A stretch of 39,736 nt of DNA from Acidimicrobiales bacterium (GTDB lineage: Bacteria > Actinomycetota > Acidimicrobiia > Acidimicrobiales > VFJN01), in NCBI GenBank assembly GCA_035316325.1, contig DATHJB010000187.1, positions 1 through 39,736 of the forward strand, given 5' to 3'. Below, one piece after another: positions 14,366 through 23,106 of the stretch (position 1 is the stretch's first letter; the number at the start of each line of letters is the position of its first letter). The position numbers and the translations under genes were made by a program. Below the pieces are notes generated by a model. That model had not been told where the DNA came from and searched no databases. It saw only the letters and a program-made list of their open reading frames with translations.

Positions 14366-15592
14366 TCATCCCGTGCCGAGGTCGACGGGGAGGTGCTTGA
14401 TGCCGGCGACGATGTTGGAGCGCAGGGGTGCGGGTGGGCCGAGGGAGCGGAGGGTGGGGGCGCGGCGGGCCAGCTCCTCGAAGAGCACGCGGAGCTCCAT
14501 GCGGGCGAGGCTGGCGCCGAGGCAGAAGTGGGGGCCGCCACCCCCGAACGCGATGTGGTCGTTCGGTGAGCGCTCGATGTCGAAGCGGAAGGGGTCGTCG
14601 AACACCTCCTCGTCACGGTTGGCGGAGACGTACCAGAGGCTGATCTTGTCGCCGGCCTTCAGCTCCTGGCCCCGCAGTTCGGTGTCGGTGGTGACGTTGC
14701 GGCGCAGGTACATGACCGGTGACGCCCACCGCAGGATCTCCTCGGTGGCGCTCTTGACCAGTCCCGAAGGATCCTGGACCAGCTTGTCGTACTCTCCCGG
14801 GTTGTCCAGGAAGGCGCTGAGCCCGTGGGCAGCGGCGTTGCGGGTGGTCTCGTTGCCCGCCGAGGAGAGGAACAGGAAGAAGGCGTTGAGCTCGAACGCG
14901 GTGAGCTTGTCGCCGTCGATCTCGGCTCCGAGCAGCTCGGTCATGATGTCGTCGCGGGGGTCGTCGCGGCGTTGCTCGGCGAGCTGCTCGACGTAGGCGA
15001 ACATCTCGGCCATCGCCTGGTGCATCTGGTCCTCGGCGACGAAGAACTCGGGGTCGTCGGCCCCGACGATCGTGTTGGTCCACTCGAAGAGCTTGTGACG
15101 GTCCTCCTCGGGGACGCCGATGAGCTCGGCGATCACCTCCACGGGCAGCAGCGCGGCGACGTCGGTGACGAAGTCGCACGTTCCCATGGCGACGGCACGG
15201 TCGACGATGCGCACGGCCATCTCTCGGATGCGCGGCTCCATCCGGTTGATCATGCGCGGTGTGAAGCCGTGGCTGACCAGCTTCCGGAACCGCGTGTGCT
15301 CCGGCGGGTCCATCGCGATCAGCACCTTGATCCCCGGGTCCGCCGCGGGAGTCTCCGGGTCCTCCAGCGGCATGATCCCACCGTGGTCCTGGTCCGAGGA
15401 GAACGTGGCCGGGTCCCGTCCGATGGCCCGCACGTCGGCGTGCTTCGACACCACCCAGAAGCCGGGACCGTGGGGCTCGGGATGCCGGAACAGCGGATGC
15501 CGTGCCCGCAGGAACGTGAACCACTCGTGGGGCACGCCGCGGGCGAACACGTCCCGGTCGAGCAGGTCGACCTCGTCGAGTTGCACGGCCAT
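14366..15592 (-). CDS. Cytochrome P450 (CYP124/125/142-like)
   Basis: A 408-residue soluble bacterial P450. Motifs are the I-helix AGNETT (245-250), the ExxR pair E285/R288 (EEILRW) and the heme loop FGGGGPHFCLGASLARME with the Cys thiolate at 357. The AGNETTRN form, the DMDPPEHTR-like segment (AMDPPEHTRFRKLVS, 93-107) and the GGGGPHFCLG loop are like the CYP124/125/142 group that hydroxylates sterol side chains or branched lipids in mycobacteria. Electron partners are not in the window. It is the last gene of a five-gene minus-strand operon and its ATG follows the amidohydrolase stop by one base. The exact CYP family and the substrate cannot be fixed by eye. Confidence 0.92.
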   Translation of the reverse strand: MAVQLDEVDLLDRDVFARGVPHEWFTFLRARHPLFRHPEPHGPGFWVVSKHADVRAIGRDPATFSSDQDHGGIMPLEDPETPAADPGIKVLIAMDPPEHTRFRKLVSHGFTPRMINRMEPRIREMAVRIVDRAVAMGTCDFVTDVAALLPVEVIAELIGVPEEDRHKLFEWTNTIVGADDPEFFVAEDQMHQAMAEMFAYVEQLAEQRRDDPRDDIMTELLGAEIDGDKLTAFELNAFFLFLSSAGNETTRNAAAHGLSAFLDNPGEYDKLVQDPSGLVKSATEEILRWASPVMYLRRNVTTDTELRGQELKAGDKISLWYVSANRDEEVFDDPFRFDIERSPNDHIAFGGGGPHFCLGASLARMELRVLFEELARRAPTLRSLGPPAPLRSNIVAGIKHLPVDLGTG

Positions 15593-15593
15593 G

Positions 15594-16772
15594 TCAGGCG
15601 ACGAGGCGGGCCAGGGTGCCGCCCATGAGGTCGCGGACCTCGTCGTCGCCGAGCCCGGTGAGGTGGTCGAGGTAGGAGAGGGGGTCGCCGAGTCCTTCGG
15701 GGTGGGGGAAGTCGGAGCCGAAGACGATGTGGTCGATCGGCAGCAGCTTGGCCAGGCTCTGCACGTCGTCCTCCCAGAAGGGACTGATCCAGATGTTGCG
15801 GCTGACGACCTCGATCGGGTCCTCGTCGAAGAGCTGCGGCATCTTCTTGTGGACGCCGGCGAGATGGTGGAGCAGCCCGGGCACCCAGTCGCTGCCGTTC
15901 TCGACCGACATGACGCGCAGGCCGGGGAAGCGGGACAGGGCGCCGTGGCAGACGAGAGCGGCGATCGCGTCGGCCATGGGCTGATGGGCGACGGTCCAGT
16001 AGGACCGCAGTGGCGAGGGCTGGAACGGCTTGAACTCGCTGGCGCCGTCCCACTCGCCGACCCAGCGGGTGTAGCCGCTGTCGGACGCGTGCATGGTCAC
16101 CAGGACCTTCTCCTCCTGGGCCAGCTTCCAGAACGGGTCGAACTCCGGCAGTCCGAACGAGCGGGGGCCGCGGAGCCCGGGCACGGGCGCAGGCCGGACG
16201 AGGATCGCCCGGGCGCCGCGCTCGAGCACCCACTCCAGCTCCTCGACGGCCCGCTCCACGACGGGCAGCGTGATGATCGGTGTCGGGTAGATGCGCTGCT
16301 CGTAGTCGAACGACCAGGTCTCGTGGAGCCACTCGTTGAGCGCGTGGATCACGACGTGCATGGCGTCGGGGTCGGGCCGGAACCGCTCCTCGACCAGGCT
16401 GGCGAGGGTGGGGAACATCAGCGTGCGGTCGAGGCCCTGCTGGTCCATGAGCGTCAGCCGGGGGCCCGGCTCCCGGAACGCGGGAAGGCAGGCGATGGCG
16501 TCGCCGTAGATCTCGCGGTGCGACTTGCCTTCGGGGTTGCCGTGCCGGAAGAAGTCCTCCTGCGCGCCGGGCGCCGCCACCTTGTCGAAGGTGGGGTTGG
16601 GGATGTAGTCGCTGATCTGGCCCAGCACGGCGATCTTCGTGCGTCCGTCGACCTCGACGTACTTGATCGCGGACTTGTACGGATCCGGAAGGAACTGCGT
16701 GAGCGCCTCCCGCGGCTCGTAGAGATGGTTGTCGGCGTCGAAGACGCTGCCTCTGAGTGACTGGCGGTCCAT
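15594..16772 (-). CDS. Amidohydrolase family protein (Amidohydro_2 type)
   Basis: A 392-residue TIM-barrel amidohydrolase. The N-terminal metal-site motif is VFDADNHLYEP, the central one VTMHASDSGY and the C-terminal one IVFGSDFPHPEG, all typical of the Amidohydro_2 branch. The start is the ATG at 16772 preceded by AAGGGGAAGC; an earlier in-frame ATG at 16946 lies inside the SDR gene and adds a non-homologous Arg/Pro-rich stretch. It sits in the P450-ligase-SDR operon, 32 bases after the SDR stop. It is a distant paralogue of the protein at 10774. Hydrolysis or decarboxylation of a ring-derived acid is the likely chemistry, inferred from family only. Confidence 0.9.
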   Translation of the reverse strand: MDRQSLRGSVFDADNHLYEPREALTQFLPDPYKSAIKYVEVDGRTKIAVLGQISDYIPNPTFDKVAAPGAQEDFFRHGNPEGKSHREIYGDAIACLPAFREPGPRLTLMDQQGLDRTLMFPTLASLVEERFRPDPDAMHVVIHALNEWLHETWSFDYEQRIYPTPIITLPVVERAVEELEWVLERGARAILVRPAPVPGLRGPRSFGLPEFDPFWKLAQEEKVLVTMHASDSGYTRWVGEWDGASEFKPFQPSPLRSYWTVAHQPMADAIAALVCHGALSRFPGLRVMSVENGSDWVPGLLHHLAGVHKKMPQLFDEDPIEVVSRNIWISPFWEDDVQSLAKLLPIDHIVFGSDFPHPEGLGDPLSYLDHLTGLGDDEVRDLMGGTLARLVA

Positions 16773-16804
16773 GCTTCCCCTTCGATCGGGTGGTGTGGTG
16801 GCGG

Positions 16805-17575
16805 CTACTTGGGGCCGAAGCGGATCGCTCCGTCGAGGCGGATGACCTCGCCGTTGAGGTAGTCGTTGGCCACGATGTGCTCGACGAGGGCGGCGTACTC
16901 GGTGGCCCGGCCCATGCGGTTGGGGAACGGCACGGCCGTCCCCCAACGGGCCTGCGCCTCGTCCTCGGGCATGCGGAACGCGGGTGTGAAGAACGTGCCG
17001 GGCGCGATGGTCATGACGCGCACGCCGGCGGCGGCCAGGTCGCGCGCGGCGGCGAGCGTGAGGCCGGCGACGCCGGCCTTGGCGGCGGCGTAGGGCGACT
17101 GGCCGATCTGGCCCTCGTACGCGGCGATCGACGCCGTGTTGACGACCACGCCGCGGCCGCCGCCGTCGTCGGGCGTGGAGCGGGCCATGGCGGCAGCGGC
17201 CAGGCGCAGGAGGTTGAAGGTGCCGGTGAGGTAGACGTCGATCGTCCGGCGGAAGCCGTCGAGGCCGAGGGGCTCGCCGTCGCGGCCCACGACCCGGCCG
17301 ACCGCGGCGCCGGCGCCATGGGCCGCCACAGCGAGGCGCAGCGTCCCGGCCTCGGTGGCGGCTTCCACGGCCGTCAGCGTGGACTTCTCGTCGGTCACGT
17401 CGGTGCGGACGTAGTGCGCGTCATCGCCCAGCTCGTCGGCCAGGGCCTGGCCGCGCTCGTCGTCCAGGTCGGCGATCACCGTAGGGATGCCTCGGCCGAC
17501 GAACCGTCGTACGGTCGCCTCGCCGAGCCCGCCCGCTCCGCCGCTCACGATGACCGAAGCCTTCTCGAGGTCCAT
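16805..17575 (-). CDS. HSD10-like SDR, probable 3-hydroxyacyl-CoA dehydrogenase
   Basis: A 256-residue SDR that closely follows the layout of HSD17B10 (type II 3-hydroxyacyl-CoA dehydrogenase): SGGAGGLG (11-18), NAD-selective D36 (VIADLDDE), S149, Y162 and K166 in [19 protein letters not shown], then [14 protein letters not shown] and the family-specific C-terminus [17 protein letters not shown]. The enzyme would oxidise a 3-hydroxyacyl-CoA, or a hydroxysteroid, with NAD. The usual NAG segment is altered to AAHGAGA. The start is the ATG at 17575, one base after the ligase stop; the longer frame is a shadow. It is third in the five-gene operon, where it fits beta-oxidation of a side chain or opened ring. 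Confidence 0.92.
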   Translation of the reverse strand: MDLEKASVIVSGGAGGLGEATVRRFVGRGIPTVIADLDDERGQALADELGDDAHYVRTDVTDEKSTLTAVEAATEAGTLRLAVAAHGAGAAVGRVVGRDGEPLGLDGFRRTIDVYLTGTFNLLRLAAAAMARSTPDDGGGRGVVVNTASIAAYEGQIGQSPYAAAKAGVAGLTLAAARDLAAAGVRVMTIAPGTFFTPAFRMPEDEAQARWGTAVPFPNRMGRATEYAALVEHIVANDYLNGEVIRLDGAIRFGPK

Positions 17576-17576
17576 C

Positions 17577-19211
17577 TCAGCCTCCCGATGAGTCTCGTTG
17601 GTCGGCGAAGAGCGCCCGGAGGGCGACCAGGTCGGCCTTGCCGGTGGGCAGCATCGGGAGGTCCGGCTCCGCCACGACCCGGTAGTGCCGGGGCACCTTG
17701 TAGGACGACAGGCTGGTGCGCAGGGAGGACGAGAGGTCACTCGGGTCGACCCTTCGTCCGGGCTCGGGGACGACGACCGCGGCCACGGCTTCTCCGCGGT
17801 CGCCCGCGGCGATGCCGAACACGAACGCGGCGCGCACCTGGGGCATTGCGACCAGCGCGGTCTCGACCTCGGCGGGTGAGACGTTCGAACCGCCGGTCTT
17901 GATCATCGCCGTGCGCCGGCCGGCGAAGCGGAGGTGGCCGTCCGCGCCGAACCAGCCGAGGTCGCCGGTGGCGTACCAGCCGTCGGGGTCGAAGGTGCGG
18001 TGCCGTTCCTGCTTGTAGATGCCGTCCATGAGGAACCGGCCCCGGACGTGGATCTCGCCGTCGACGATGCGGTGCTCCATACCGGGCAGGGTGCGTCCGA
18101 AGGTGCCCCGGAGGCTGTCGGGGAGCGGGGCGTAGGCGTCGTCGGGGCCCGTGTGGGGGCCGCCGGTCTCGGTCATGCCCAGCGGGATCGGCGCGAGGTC
18201 CGGTGAGGCCGGGCGACTCCGCGGGGGCAGCGCCTCCACCAGCGTCCCGCCGCGGACGCAGCGCAGGTCCCGGGTGGCGAAGCTCGGATGCTCGCCCATC
18301 GCTCGCGCCGCGTTCGGCCAGCACGACACCTGCGTCACCCGCTCGCGTTCGATCAGGTCGAGGGCTTCTCCGGGCTCGAAGCGCTCGTGGACCACGGCGG
18401 CGGCTCCCGACGTGAGGGCGGCCAGGAGCACCATGGTCAACCCGCCGACCCAGAAGAACGGCATGGGGGAGTAGATGCGGTCCTCGCTGGTGAGGCCCCG
18501 GCGCGCTGCCAGCAGCGCGGCGTGCCGTACCAGCGACCCGTGCGTGTGGACTGTCGCCTTGGGCGCGGCGGTCGCTCCCGATGTGCTGATGATCGCCAGT
18601 GGGTCGGCGGGGCCGACCTCCCGCTGTGCGGCTTGCACCATCGCCAGCGGCAGGGGCCGGGGAAGCGCCCGGGACCACGACCTGTCCTCCTGCTCGACGT
18701 GGATCCACCGGAGGAACGGGGCGTCGGCGATGGCGAGACCGGGCTTGCTGCCGACCAGGTCGGGCAGCCCTGCTTCGACGCGGTCGCCGAGCGAGTCGCC
18801 GGCGAAGTGGCTTGCGGTCAGCAGGGCGTGCACGTCGGTCTGGCGCAGGGCGCGTGCCAGCTCGCCGCCGGGCGCGAAGGTCGACAAGGGGACGGTGAGC
18901 GCGCCGATCCGTGCCGCCGCCAGCCATCCGACAGCCCAACCGGCGCCGTTGGGGTGGAGCAGCCCGACGCGTGTGCCCTTGCCGACGCCGGCGGCGAGCA
19001 GCCGTCCGGCCAGCACGGCGCTGCGCCGGCAGGCCTCCCCGAACGTGAGCGTGCCGTCGGGCCCGACGACGAACGGGTCGTCCGACCGCTCCGCCCGCAC
19101 GGCCAGGACGGCCGGGATGCTGTCCGGCAGCCCTTCCAGCGGGTCCGCCAAGTCCTCGCGCCCCAGCGCGGGAGCGAGAGCGGGAGCGACGGCGAGCGCG
19201 GCGGTGGCCAC
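17577..19211 (-). CDS. AMP-forming acyl-CoA ligase
   Basis: A 544-residue adenylate-forming enzyme (ANL superfamily) that would convert a carboxylic acid to its CoA thioester using ATP. The P-loop-like motif reads STSGATAAPK, where the second Gly of the usual TSGTTGxPK is Ala; then IPLGMTETGG (A5), YATGDLGW (A7), the hinge AGRRTAMIKTGGSNVSPAEVE (A8) and the catalytic Lys of PTGKADL (A10). The chosen GTG at 19211 gives a start 8 bases past the P450 stop; the ribosome site is weak, so another start within the first residues is possible. It is second in the P450 operon. Acid substrate unknown. Confidence 0.9.
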   Translation of the reverse strand: MATAALAVAPALAPALGREDLADPLEGLPDSIPAVLAVRAERSDDPFVVGPDGTLTFGEACRRSAVLAGRLLAAGVGKGTRVGLLHPNGAGWAVGWLAAARIGALTVPLSTFAPGGELARALRQTDVHALLTASHFAGDSLGDRVEAGLPDLVGSKPGLAIADAPFLRWIHVEQEDRSWSRALPRPLPLAMVQAAQREVGPADPLAIISTSGATAAPKATVHTHGSLVRHAALLAARRGLTSEDRIYSPMPFFWVGGLTMVLLAALTSGAAAVVHERFEPGEALDLIERERVTQVSCWPNAARAMGEHPSFATRDLRCVRGGTLVEALPPRSRPASPDLAPIPLGMTETGGPHTGPDDAYAPLPDSLRGTFGRTLPGMEHRIVDGEIHVRGRFLMDGIYKQERHRTFDPDGWYATGDLGWFGADGHLRFAGRRTAMIKTGGSNVSPAEVETALVAMPQVRAAFVFGIAAGDRGEAVAAVVVPEPGRRVDPSDLSSSLRTSLSSYKVPRHYRVVAEPDLPMLPTGKADLVALRALFADQRDSSGG

Positions 19212-19219
19212 GAGGCTGC

Positions 19220-20425
19220 CTATCCGGCGATCGCCGTCACGGGCACGTGCGAGTACCCGGCGACGTTCGACATGTTGACCCGCCGGAGCCCATCGTGGTC
19301 GACGGCGAGGCGGGGCCAGCGGCTGCGGATCTCCTCCAGGGCGAGGCGGCTCTCCATGCGGGCGAGCCACGCGCCGAGGCAGCTGTGGGCGCCGTAGCCG
19401 AATGCGACGGTGGTGTGGCCGCCGCGGGTGATGTCGAAGTCGTCGGGCGCGTCGAACTCGCGGGGGTCGCGGGTGGCGGCGCCGGTGAGCAGCAGCACCG
19501 GCGAGCCGGCGGGGATCGTGCCGCCGTCGAAGGCGACATCCTCCACGGCGAAGCGCCCCTGGTACTGCGACGGCGGGTGCATGCGGAGGATCTCCTCGAC
19601 AGCGGCGGGGATGGCCGCGGCGTCGGCGCGGATCAGGTCCCACTGGTCGGGGTGCTGGTCGAAGAGCACGATGCCGCTGCCGATGAGCTTGGTGACGGTC
19701 TCACTGCCGGCACCGGCGATGAGCACGGAGAACGCCGCGACGTCGTCATCGCTCAGGTGCTGCTCCTCGCCGTCCTCGTCGGTGACGACCGCCTCGATGA
19801 GCTTGGTGACCAGCAGGCCGTCGGGGTGCCTTCTCTTGTCCCGGGCGAGCTCGAGGAAGTAGCCGGCCATGTTGAGGGAGGCCTCCATGCCGGCCTGCGT
19901 GGTGTTCGGGTTGCCTTTCTCCCGGTGGAGGAAGGTGTCGACCCAGATGCGCACCTGCTGCCGGTCGGCCTCGGGCACGCCGAGCATGGCGGAGATGACC
20001 TCGACCGGGAACAGCGCCGCGAACTCGGCCACGACATCGAACTCGCGGTGACCGACGAGGCGGTCGAGGAAGTCCGAGATGATGCTCGCCACCAACGGCT
20101 CGATGCCCTGGATCGCCCGGCGGGTGAATGCCTGGCTCACGAGCTTGCGCTGCTGCGTGTGCTCGGGCGGGTCGAGCACGATCATCATGTTCGTCTTCAT
20201 CGGGCGCTTCTGGAGGAGCAGCTCGACGGTGACGCCGTAGGAGCTGACGAAGCGGGCCGGGTCGCCGTGGGCGGCGACGACGTCGGCGTAGCGGGACAGC
20301 GCGTAGAACCCGTATTGCTCGTTGAGGTACACGGGCGACTCGTCGCGCAGCCGCCCGTAGGTGGCGTAGGGATCGTCGAAGAACGTGTCCGAGAACGGGT
20401 CGAACTCGATGAGGTCGTCCGGCAC
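19220..20425 (-). CDS. Cytochrome P450
   Basis: A 401-residue soluble P450. The I-helix has AGSET (239-243), the ExxR pair is E278/R281 (EEILRM), and the heme loop is FGYGAHSCLGAWLARME with C349. The GTG start at 20425 follows a GGGGGGATCA site. It is the first gene of the operon that continues through ligase, HSD10-like SDR, amidohydrolase and the second P450, so its promoter drives all five. The heme-loop type (GYGAHSCLGAWLAR) differs from that of the P450 at 14366, so the two are probably not recent duplicates. It is divergent from the thiolase gene across a region with a palindrome. Substrate unknown. Confidence 0.92.
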   Translation of the reverse strand: MPDDLIEFDPFSDTFFDDPYATYGRLRDESPVYLNEQYGFYALSRYADVVAAHGDPARFVSSYGVTVELLLQKRPMKTNMMIVLDPPEHTQQRKLVSQAFTRRAIQGIEPLVASIISDFLDRLVGHREFDVVAEFAALFPVEVISAMLGVPEADRQQVRIWVDTFLHREKGNPNTTQAGMEASLNMAGYFLELARDKRRHPDGLLVTKLIEAVVTDEDGEEQHLSDDDVAAFSVLIAGAGSETVTKLIGSGIVLFDQHPDQWDLIRADAAAIPAAVEEILRMHPPSQYQGRFAVEDVAFDGGTIPAGSPVLLLTGAATRDPREFDAPDDFDITRGGHTTVAFGYGAHSCLGAWLARMESRLALEEIRSRWPRLAVDHDGLRRVNMSNVAGYSHVPVTAIAG

Positions 20426-20454
20426 TGATCCCCCCTCTGCTATATGACAGATTG

Positions 20455-20499
20455 CTGCCTATGGCAGTCTTGACTCTAATACAGGTAGAAGCTTATTCT
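20455..20499. promoter_or_regulatory. Divergent promoter region: palindrome and thiolase promoter
   Basis: CTGCC-TAT-GGCAG (20455-20467) is an exact palindrome between the divergent P450 and thiolase genes. Directly after it, TTGACT (20470-20475) and TATTCT (20494-20499) are spaced 18 bases and make a good promoter toward the thiolase. The palindrome lies just upstream of that -35 and also close to the P450 promoter, so a factor there could control both operons. Confidence 0.45.
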
Positions 20500-20551
20500 C
20501 CCACCAATCGCGGGTCAAGGCACCCGCCCTGAGCGACCACGAGGGGGAGTC

Positions 20552-21724
20552 TTGCCGGACGCCACGATCGTTTCCGCCTGCCGAACTGCCATCGGCACGG
20601 CCCGCAAAGGCACGCTGGTCGACTCGGATCCGTTCGACCTGGCCCGCCACGTCGTCGCCGAGGCCCTGGGGCGGGCCCGGGTCGACACGGCGCTCGTCGA
20701 CGACGTGATCCTCGGCGAGACGCTGGCCGGCGGGGGTGACATCGCCCGTCACGCAGCCATCGAGGCCGGCATCGTCGACGCGCCGGGCACCGCCGTCAAC
20801 CGGCATTGCGCGTCGGGCCTGGCGGCGATCGCCGCCGGTGCCGGCAGCATCCGCGCGGGCATGGACCGTGTCGTCGTCGCCGGCGGCGTCCAGTCGTCCA
20901 CGCTCATGCCGCGCACCGTGCGGCGCGTGCCCGGCACCGACGAGCTCGACGAGCAGTGGATGTCGCCGAGCCACCCCGATTCGGCGGAGGCCCCCAACCG
21001 CGACATGACGATCACCGTTGGGTGGAACGCGGCGCAGCGGGCCGACGTCACTCGTCGAGAGATGGACGCGTGGGCGCTGGCCTCGCACCAGAAGGCCGTC
21101 GCCGCCATCGATGCCAAGGCGTTCCTCCCCGAGATCACGCCCTTCCCGGTCCGGGGCCGCGACGGCTCGACCTCGGTCTTCGACGTCGACGAGCACCCGC
21201 GCCGCGACACCACGCTGGAGAAGCTGGCCTCCCTGAAGCCGCTGCACCCCGAGATCGACGGCTTCAGCATCACCGCCGGCAACTCCGCCGGGGTCAACGA
21301 CGGGGCGGCCGCCCTGGTGCTGGCCTCGTCGGACGTCGCCAAGGCCGAGGGCCTCGCCCAGCTGGCCACCGTGCGCGCCTGGGCCAGCGTCGGCGTGCCG
21401 CCCGTCGAGACCGGCCTCGCTCCGGTGAAGGCCATCCCCAAGGCGCTGGAGCGGGCGGGCCTCGGGATCGATGACGTCGACCTCTTCGAGATCAACGAGG
21501 CCTTCGCTTCGGTGTGCGTCGCCACGACGCGTCGGCTCGGCATCGACCCGGCGAGGGTCAACCCCAACGGCAGCGGCTGCAGCCTCGGCCACCCCATCGC
21601 CATGACTGGCACCCGCATGGTCACCACGCTCGTCTACGAGCTCAGGCGCCGGGGTGGCGGGTTCGGCGTCGCCGCGATGTGCGCCGGCGGCGGCATGGGC
21701 ACCGCCCTGGTCGTGGAGGTCTGA
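20552..21724 (+). CDS. Thiolase (acetyl-CoA acetyltransferase family)
   Basis: A 390-residue thiolase, which cleaves 3-ketoacyl-CoA with CoA or runs the reverse condensation. The catalytic residues are clear: nucleophile C86 (NRHCASGL), H347 in GCSLGHPIAMTG, and C377 in MCAGGGMG, plus NEAF at 316-319. The protein starts with a TTG codon at 20552, placed after GAGGGGGAGTC, and the N-terminal PDATIVSACRTAIG fits the family start exactly. It is followed after three bases by the CoA transferase gene, so the two are co-transcribed. It would carry the last step of a beta-oxidation cycle; chain or ring specificity is unknown. Confidence 0.94.
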   Translation: MPDATIVSACRTAIGTARKGTLVDSDPFDLARHVVAEALGRARVDTALVDDVILGETLAGGGDIARHAAIEAGIVDAPGTAVNRHCASGLAAIAAGAGSIRAGMDRVVVAGGVQSSTLMPRTVRRVPGTDELDEQWMSPSHPDSAEAPNRDMTITVGWNAAQRADVTRREMDAWALASHQKAVAAIDAKAFLPEITPFPVRGRDGSTSVFDVDEHPRRDTTLEKLASLKPLHPEIDGFSITAGNSAGVNDGAAALVLASSDVAKAEGLAQLATVRAWASVGVPPVETGLAPVKAIPKALERAGLGIDDVDLFEINEAFASVCVATTRRLGIDPARVNPNGSGCSLGHPIAMTGTRMVTTLVYELRRRGGGFGVAAMCAGGGMGTALVVEV

Positions 21725-21727
21725 GTC

Positions 21728-22939
21728 GTGACCGACCGTCCGATGACCGGCGTACGGGTGATCGAGGTGGCCGCCTGGACCTTCGTCCCGGCCGCCGGAG
21801 CGGTGCTGGCCGACTGGGGCGCCGACGTCGTCAAGATCGAGCACCCGCTCCACGGCGACCCCCAGCGCGGCCTCGCCGCCGGCGGGATCGTCCCGGACAG
21901 CGCGGTCAACTTCATCATCGAGATCCCCAACCGGGGCAAGCGCAGCGTCGGTGTCGACCTCGCCACGGACGGGGGCCGAGAGCTTCTCTCCAAGCTGGTG
22001 GCCGGGGCCGACGTGTTCCTCACCAACTTCCTGCCCGACGCCCGTCGCCGGTTGTGCATCGAGGTCGAGGACATCCGTGCCGTCAACCCCGACATCGTCT
22101 ACGTGCGGGGCAGTGGCAACGGGGTGCGGGGGCCCGACGCCCCCAAGGGCGGCTACGACGCGACGTCGTACTGGGCCCGCAGCGGGGTGGCCTCGCTGGT
22201 GTCCCAGGGCGACGAGTACCCGCGTACCCAGCCGATCGCCTTCGGCGACATCGCCGGCGCGCAGACCATCGCCGGCGGGATCGCCGCCGCCCTCTTCGCC
22301 CGGGCGACGACGGGGGAGCCGTCGGTGGTGGACGTCTCGCTGCTGGGCTACGGACTCTGGAACGCGTCGCCGCACATCGTGCTGTCGAAGATGCTCGGCA
22401 TCCCGGACGTCCCGCGGCGGCCCCGCGACCAGTCGCCCAACCCGATCACCGGCGCCTACAAGACCGCCGACGGTCGCACGTTGCAGCTGGTCATGCTCCA
22501 ATCGGACCGGTACTGGGCGAAGCTCTGCGAGCTGCTCGACCGCCTGGACCTGGTCGACGACCCCCGGTTCCTCGACGCCCGCGCCCGAGGCGAGAACAGC
22601 GCTGCCTGCGTCGCCGAGCTCGATGCCGAGTTCGGGCGGCGGACGGTGGCGGAGTGCGCCGGGATCCTCAGCCGACAGGACGGGCCCTGGGCGGTCCACC
22701 AGCGGCCGCTGGACATCTTCGCCGACGAGCAGGTCCAGGCCAACGGGTTCGTGCGCCCGGTCAAGGCCGCCGACGGCTCCGAGTTCGACCTCATCGCCAA
22801 CCCCGTGCAGTTCGACGAGACTCCCCCGTCGCTGGTGCGGGCGCCGGAGATGGGGGAGCACACCGAGGAGGTCCTCCTCGAGCTGGGCCTCGGCTGGGAG
22901 GAGCTCGCCGACCTGAAGGCACGGGAGGTCATCTCGTGA
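21728..22939 (+). CDS. Type III CoA transferase (CaiB/BaiF/Frc family)
   Basis: A 403-residue family III CoA transferase or related racemase. The N-terminal Rossmann part has GVRVIEVAAWTFVPAAGAVL and GADVVKIEHP; the probable catalytic aspartate is D174 in AFGDIAGAQT, at the position of FRC D169. It would move CoA between acids, or act like alpha-methylacyl-CoA racemase; the two cannot be separated by eye. The GTG start comes three bases after the thiolase stop. Its stop overlaps the GTG of the broken acyl-CoA dehydrogenase (GTGA), so the ancestral operon had at least three genes. Confidence 0.92.
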   Translation: MTDRPMTGVRVIEVAAWTFVPAAGAVLADWGADVVKIEHPLHGDPQRGLAAGGIVPDSAVNFIIEIPNRGKRSVGVDLATDGGRELLSKLVAGADVFLTNFLPDARRRLCIEVEDIRAVNPDIVYVRGSGNGVRGPDAPKGGYDATSYWARSGVASLVSQGDEYPRTQPIAFGDIAGAQTIAGGIAAALFARATTGEPSVVDVSLLGYGLWNASPHIVLSKMLGIPDVPRRPRDQSPNPITGAYKTADGRTLQLVMLQSDRYWAKLCELLDRLDLVDDPRFLDARARGENSAACVAELDAEFGRRTVAECAGILSRQDGPWAVHQRPLDIFADEQVQANGFVRPVKAADGSEFDLIANPVQFDETPPSLVRAPEMGEHTEEVLLELGLGWEELADLKAREVIS

Positions 22940-23106
22940 ACCTCTCGCTGACCGACGAGCAGCAGGCAGTCCGGGTGATGACCGGGACCTCCACCGTGTC
23001 GTCGTTGTTGGCTGCACCCGGGATCAAAACCGGTACAACCCGACGACAGGTGGATGGTCACCTATCCGCGCGTCTCAGGAGACGGTGTGCCAGCTGGTAC
23101 AGCTGA
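22936..23106 (+). pseudogene. Acyl-CoA dehydrogenase gene truncated after about 13 codons
   Basis: The GTG overlapping the CoA transferase stop opens VNLSLTDEQQAVR, the standard N-terminus of an acyl-CoA dehydrogenase. After about position 22974 the frame goes on into unrelated residues (VMTGTSTVSSLLAAPGIKTG) and stops at 23106. No FAD-binding or catalytic part follows anywhere downstream. The gene was therefore cut by a deletion or insertion at this point. The joined sequence does not match a transposase that I can recognise. Confidence 0.7.

Noticed and set aside
20459..23017. Long minus-strand frame opposite thiolase and CoA transferase
   Set aside because: Low-complexity antisense shadow; the plus strand has thiolase and CoA transferase active-site motifs in full.
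22975..23060. Possible insertion-sequence end at the break of the dehydrogenase gene
   Set aside because: The segment has CCGG-containing repeats but no clear terminal inverted repeat pair, no target duplication and no transposase nearby, so I do not call a mobile element.
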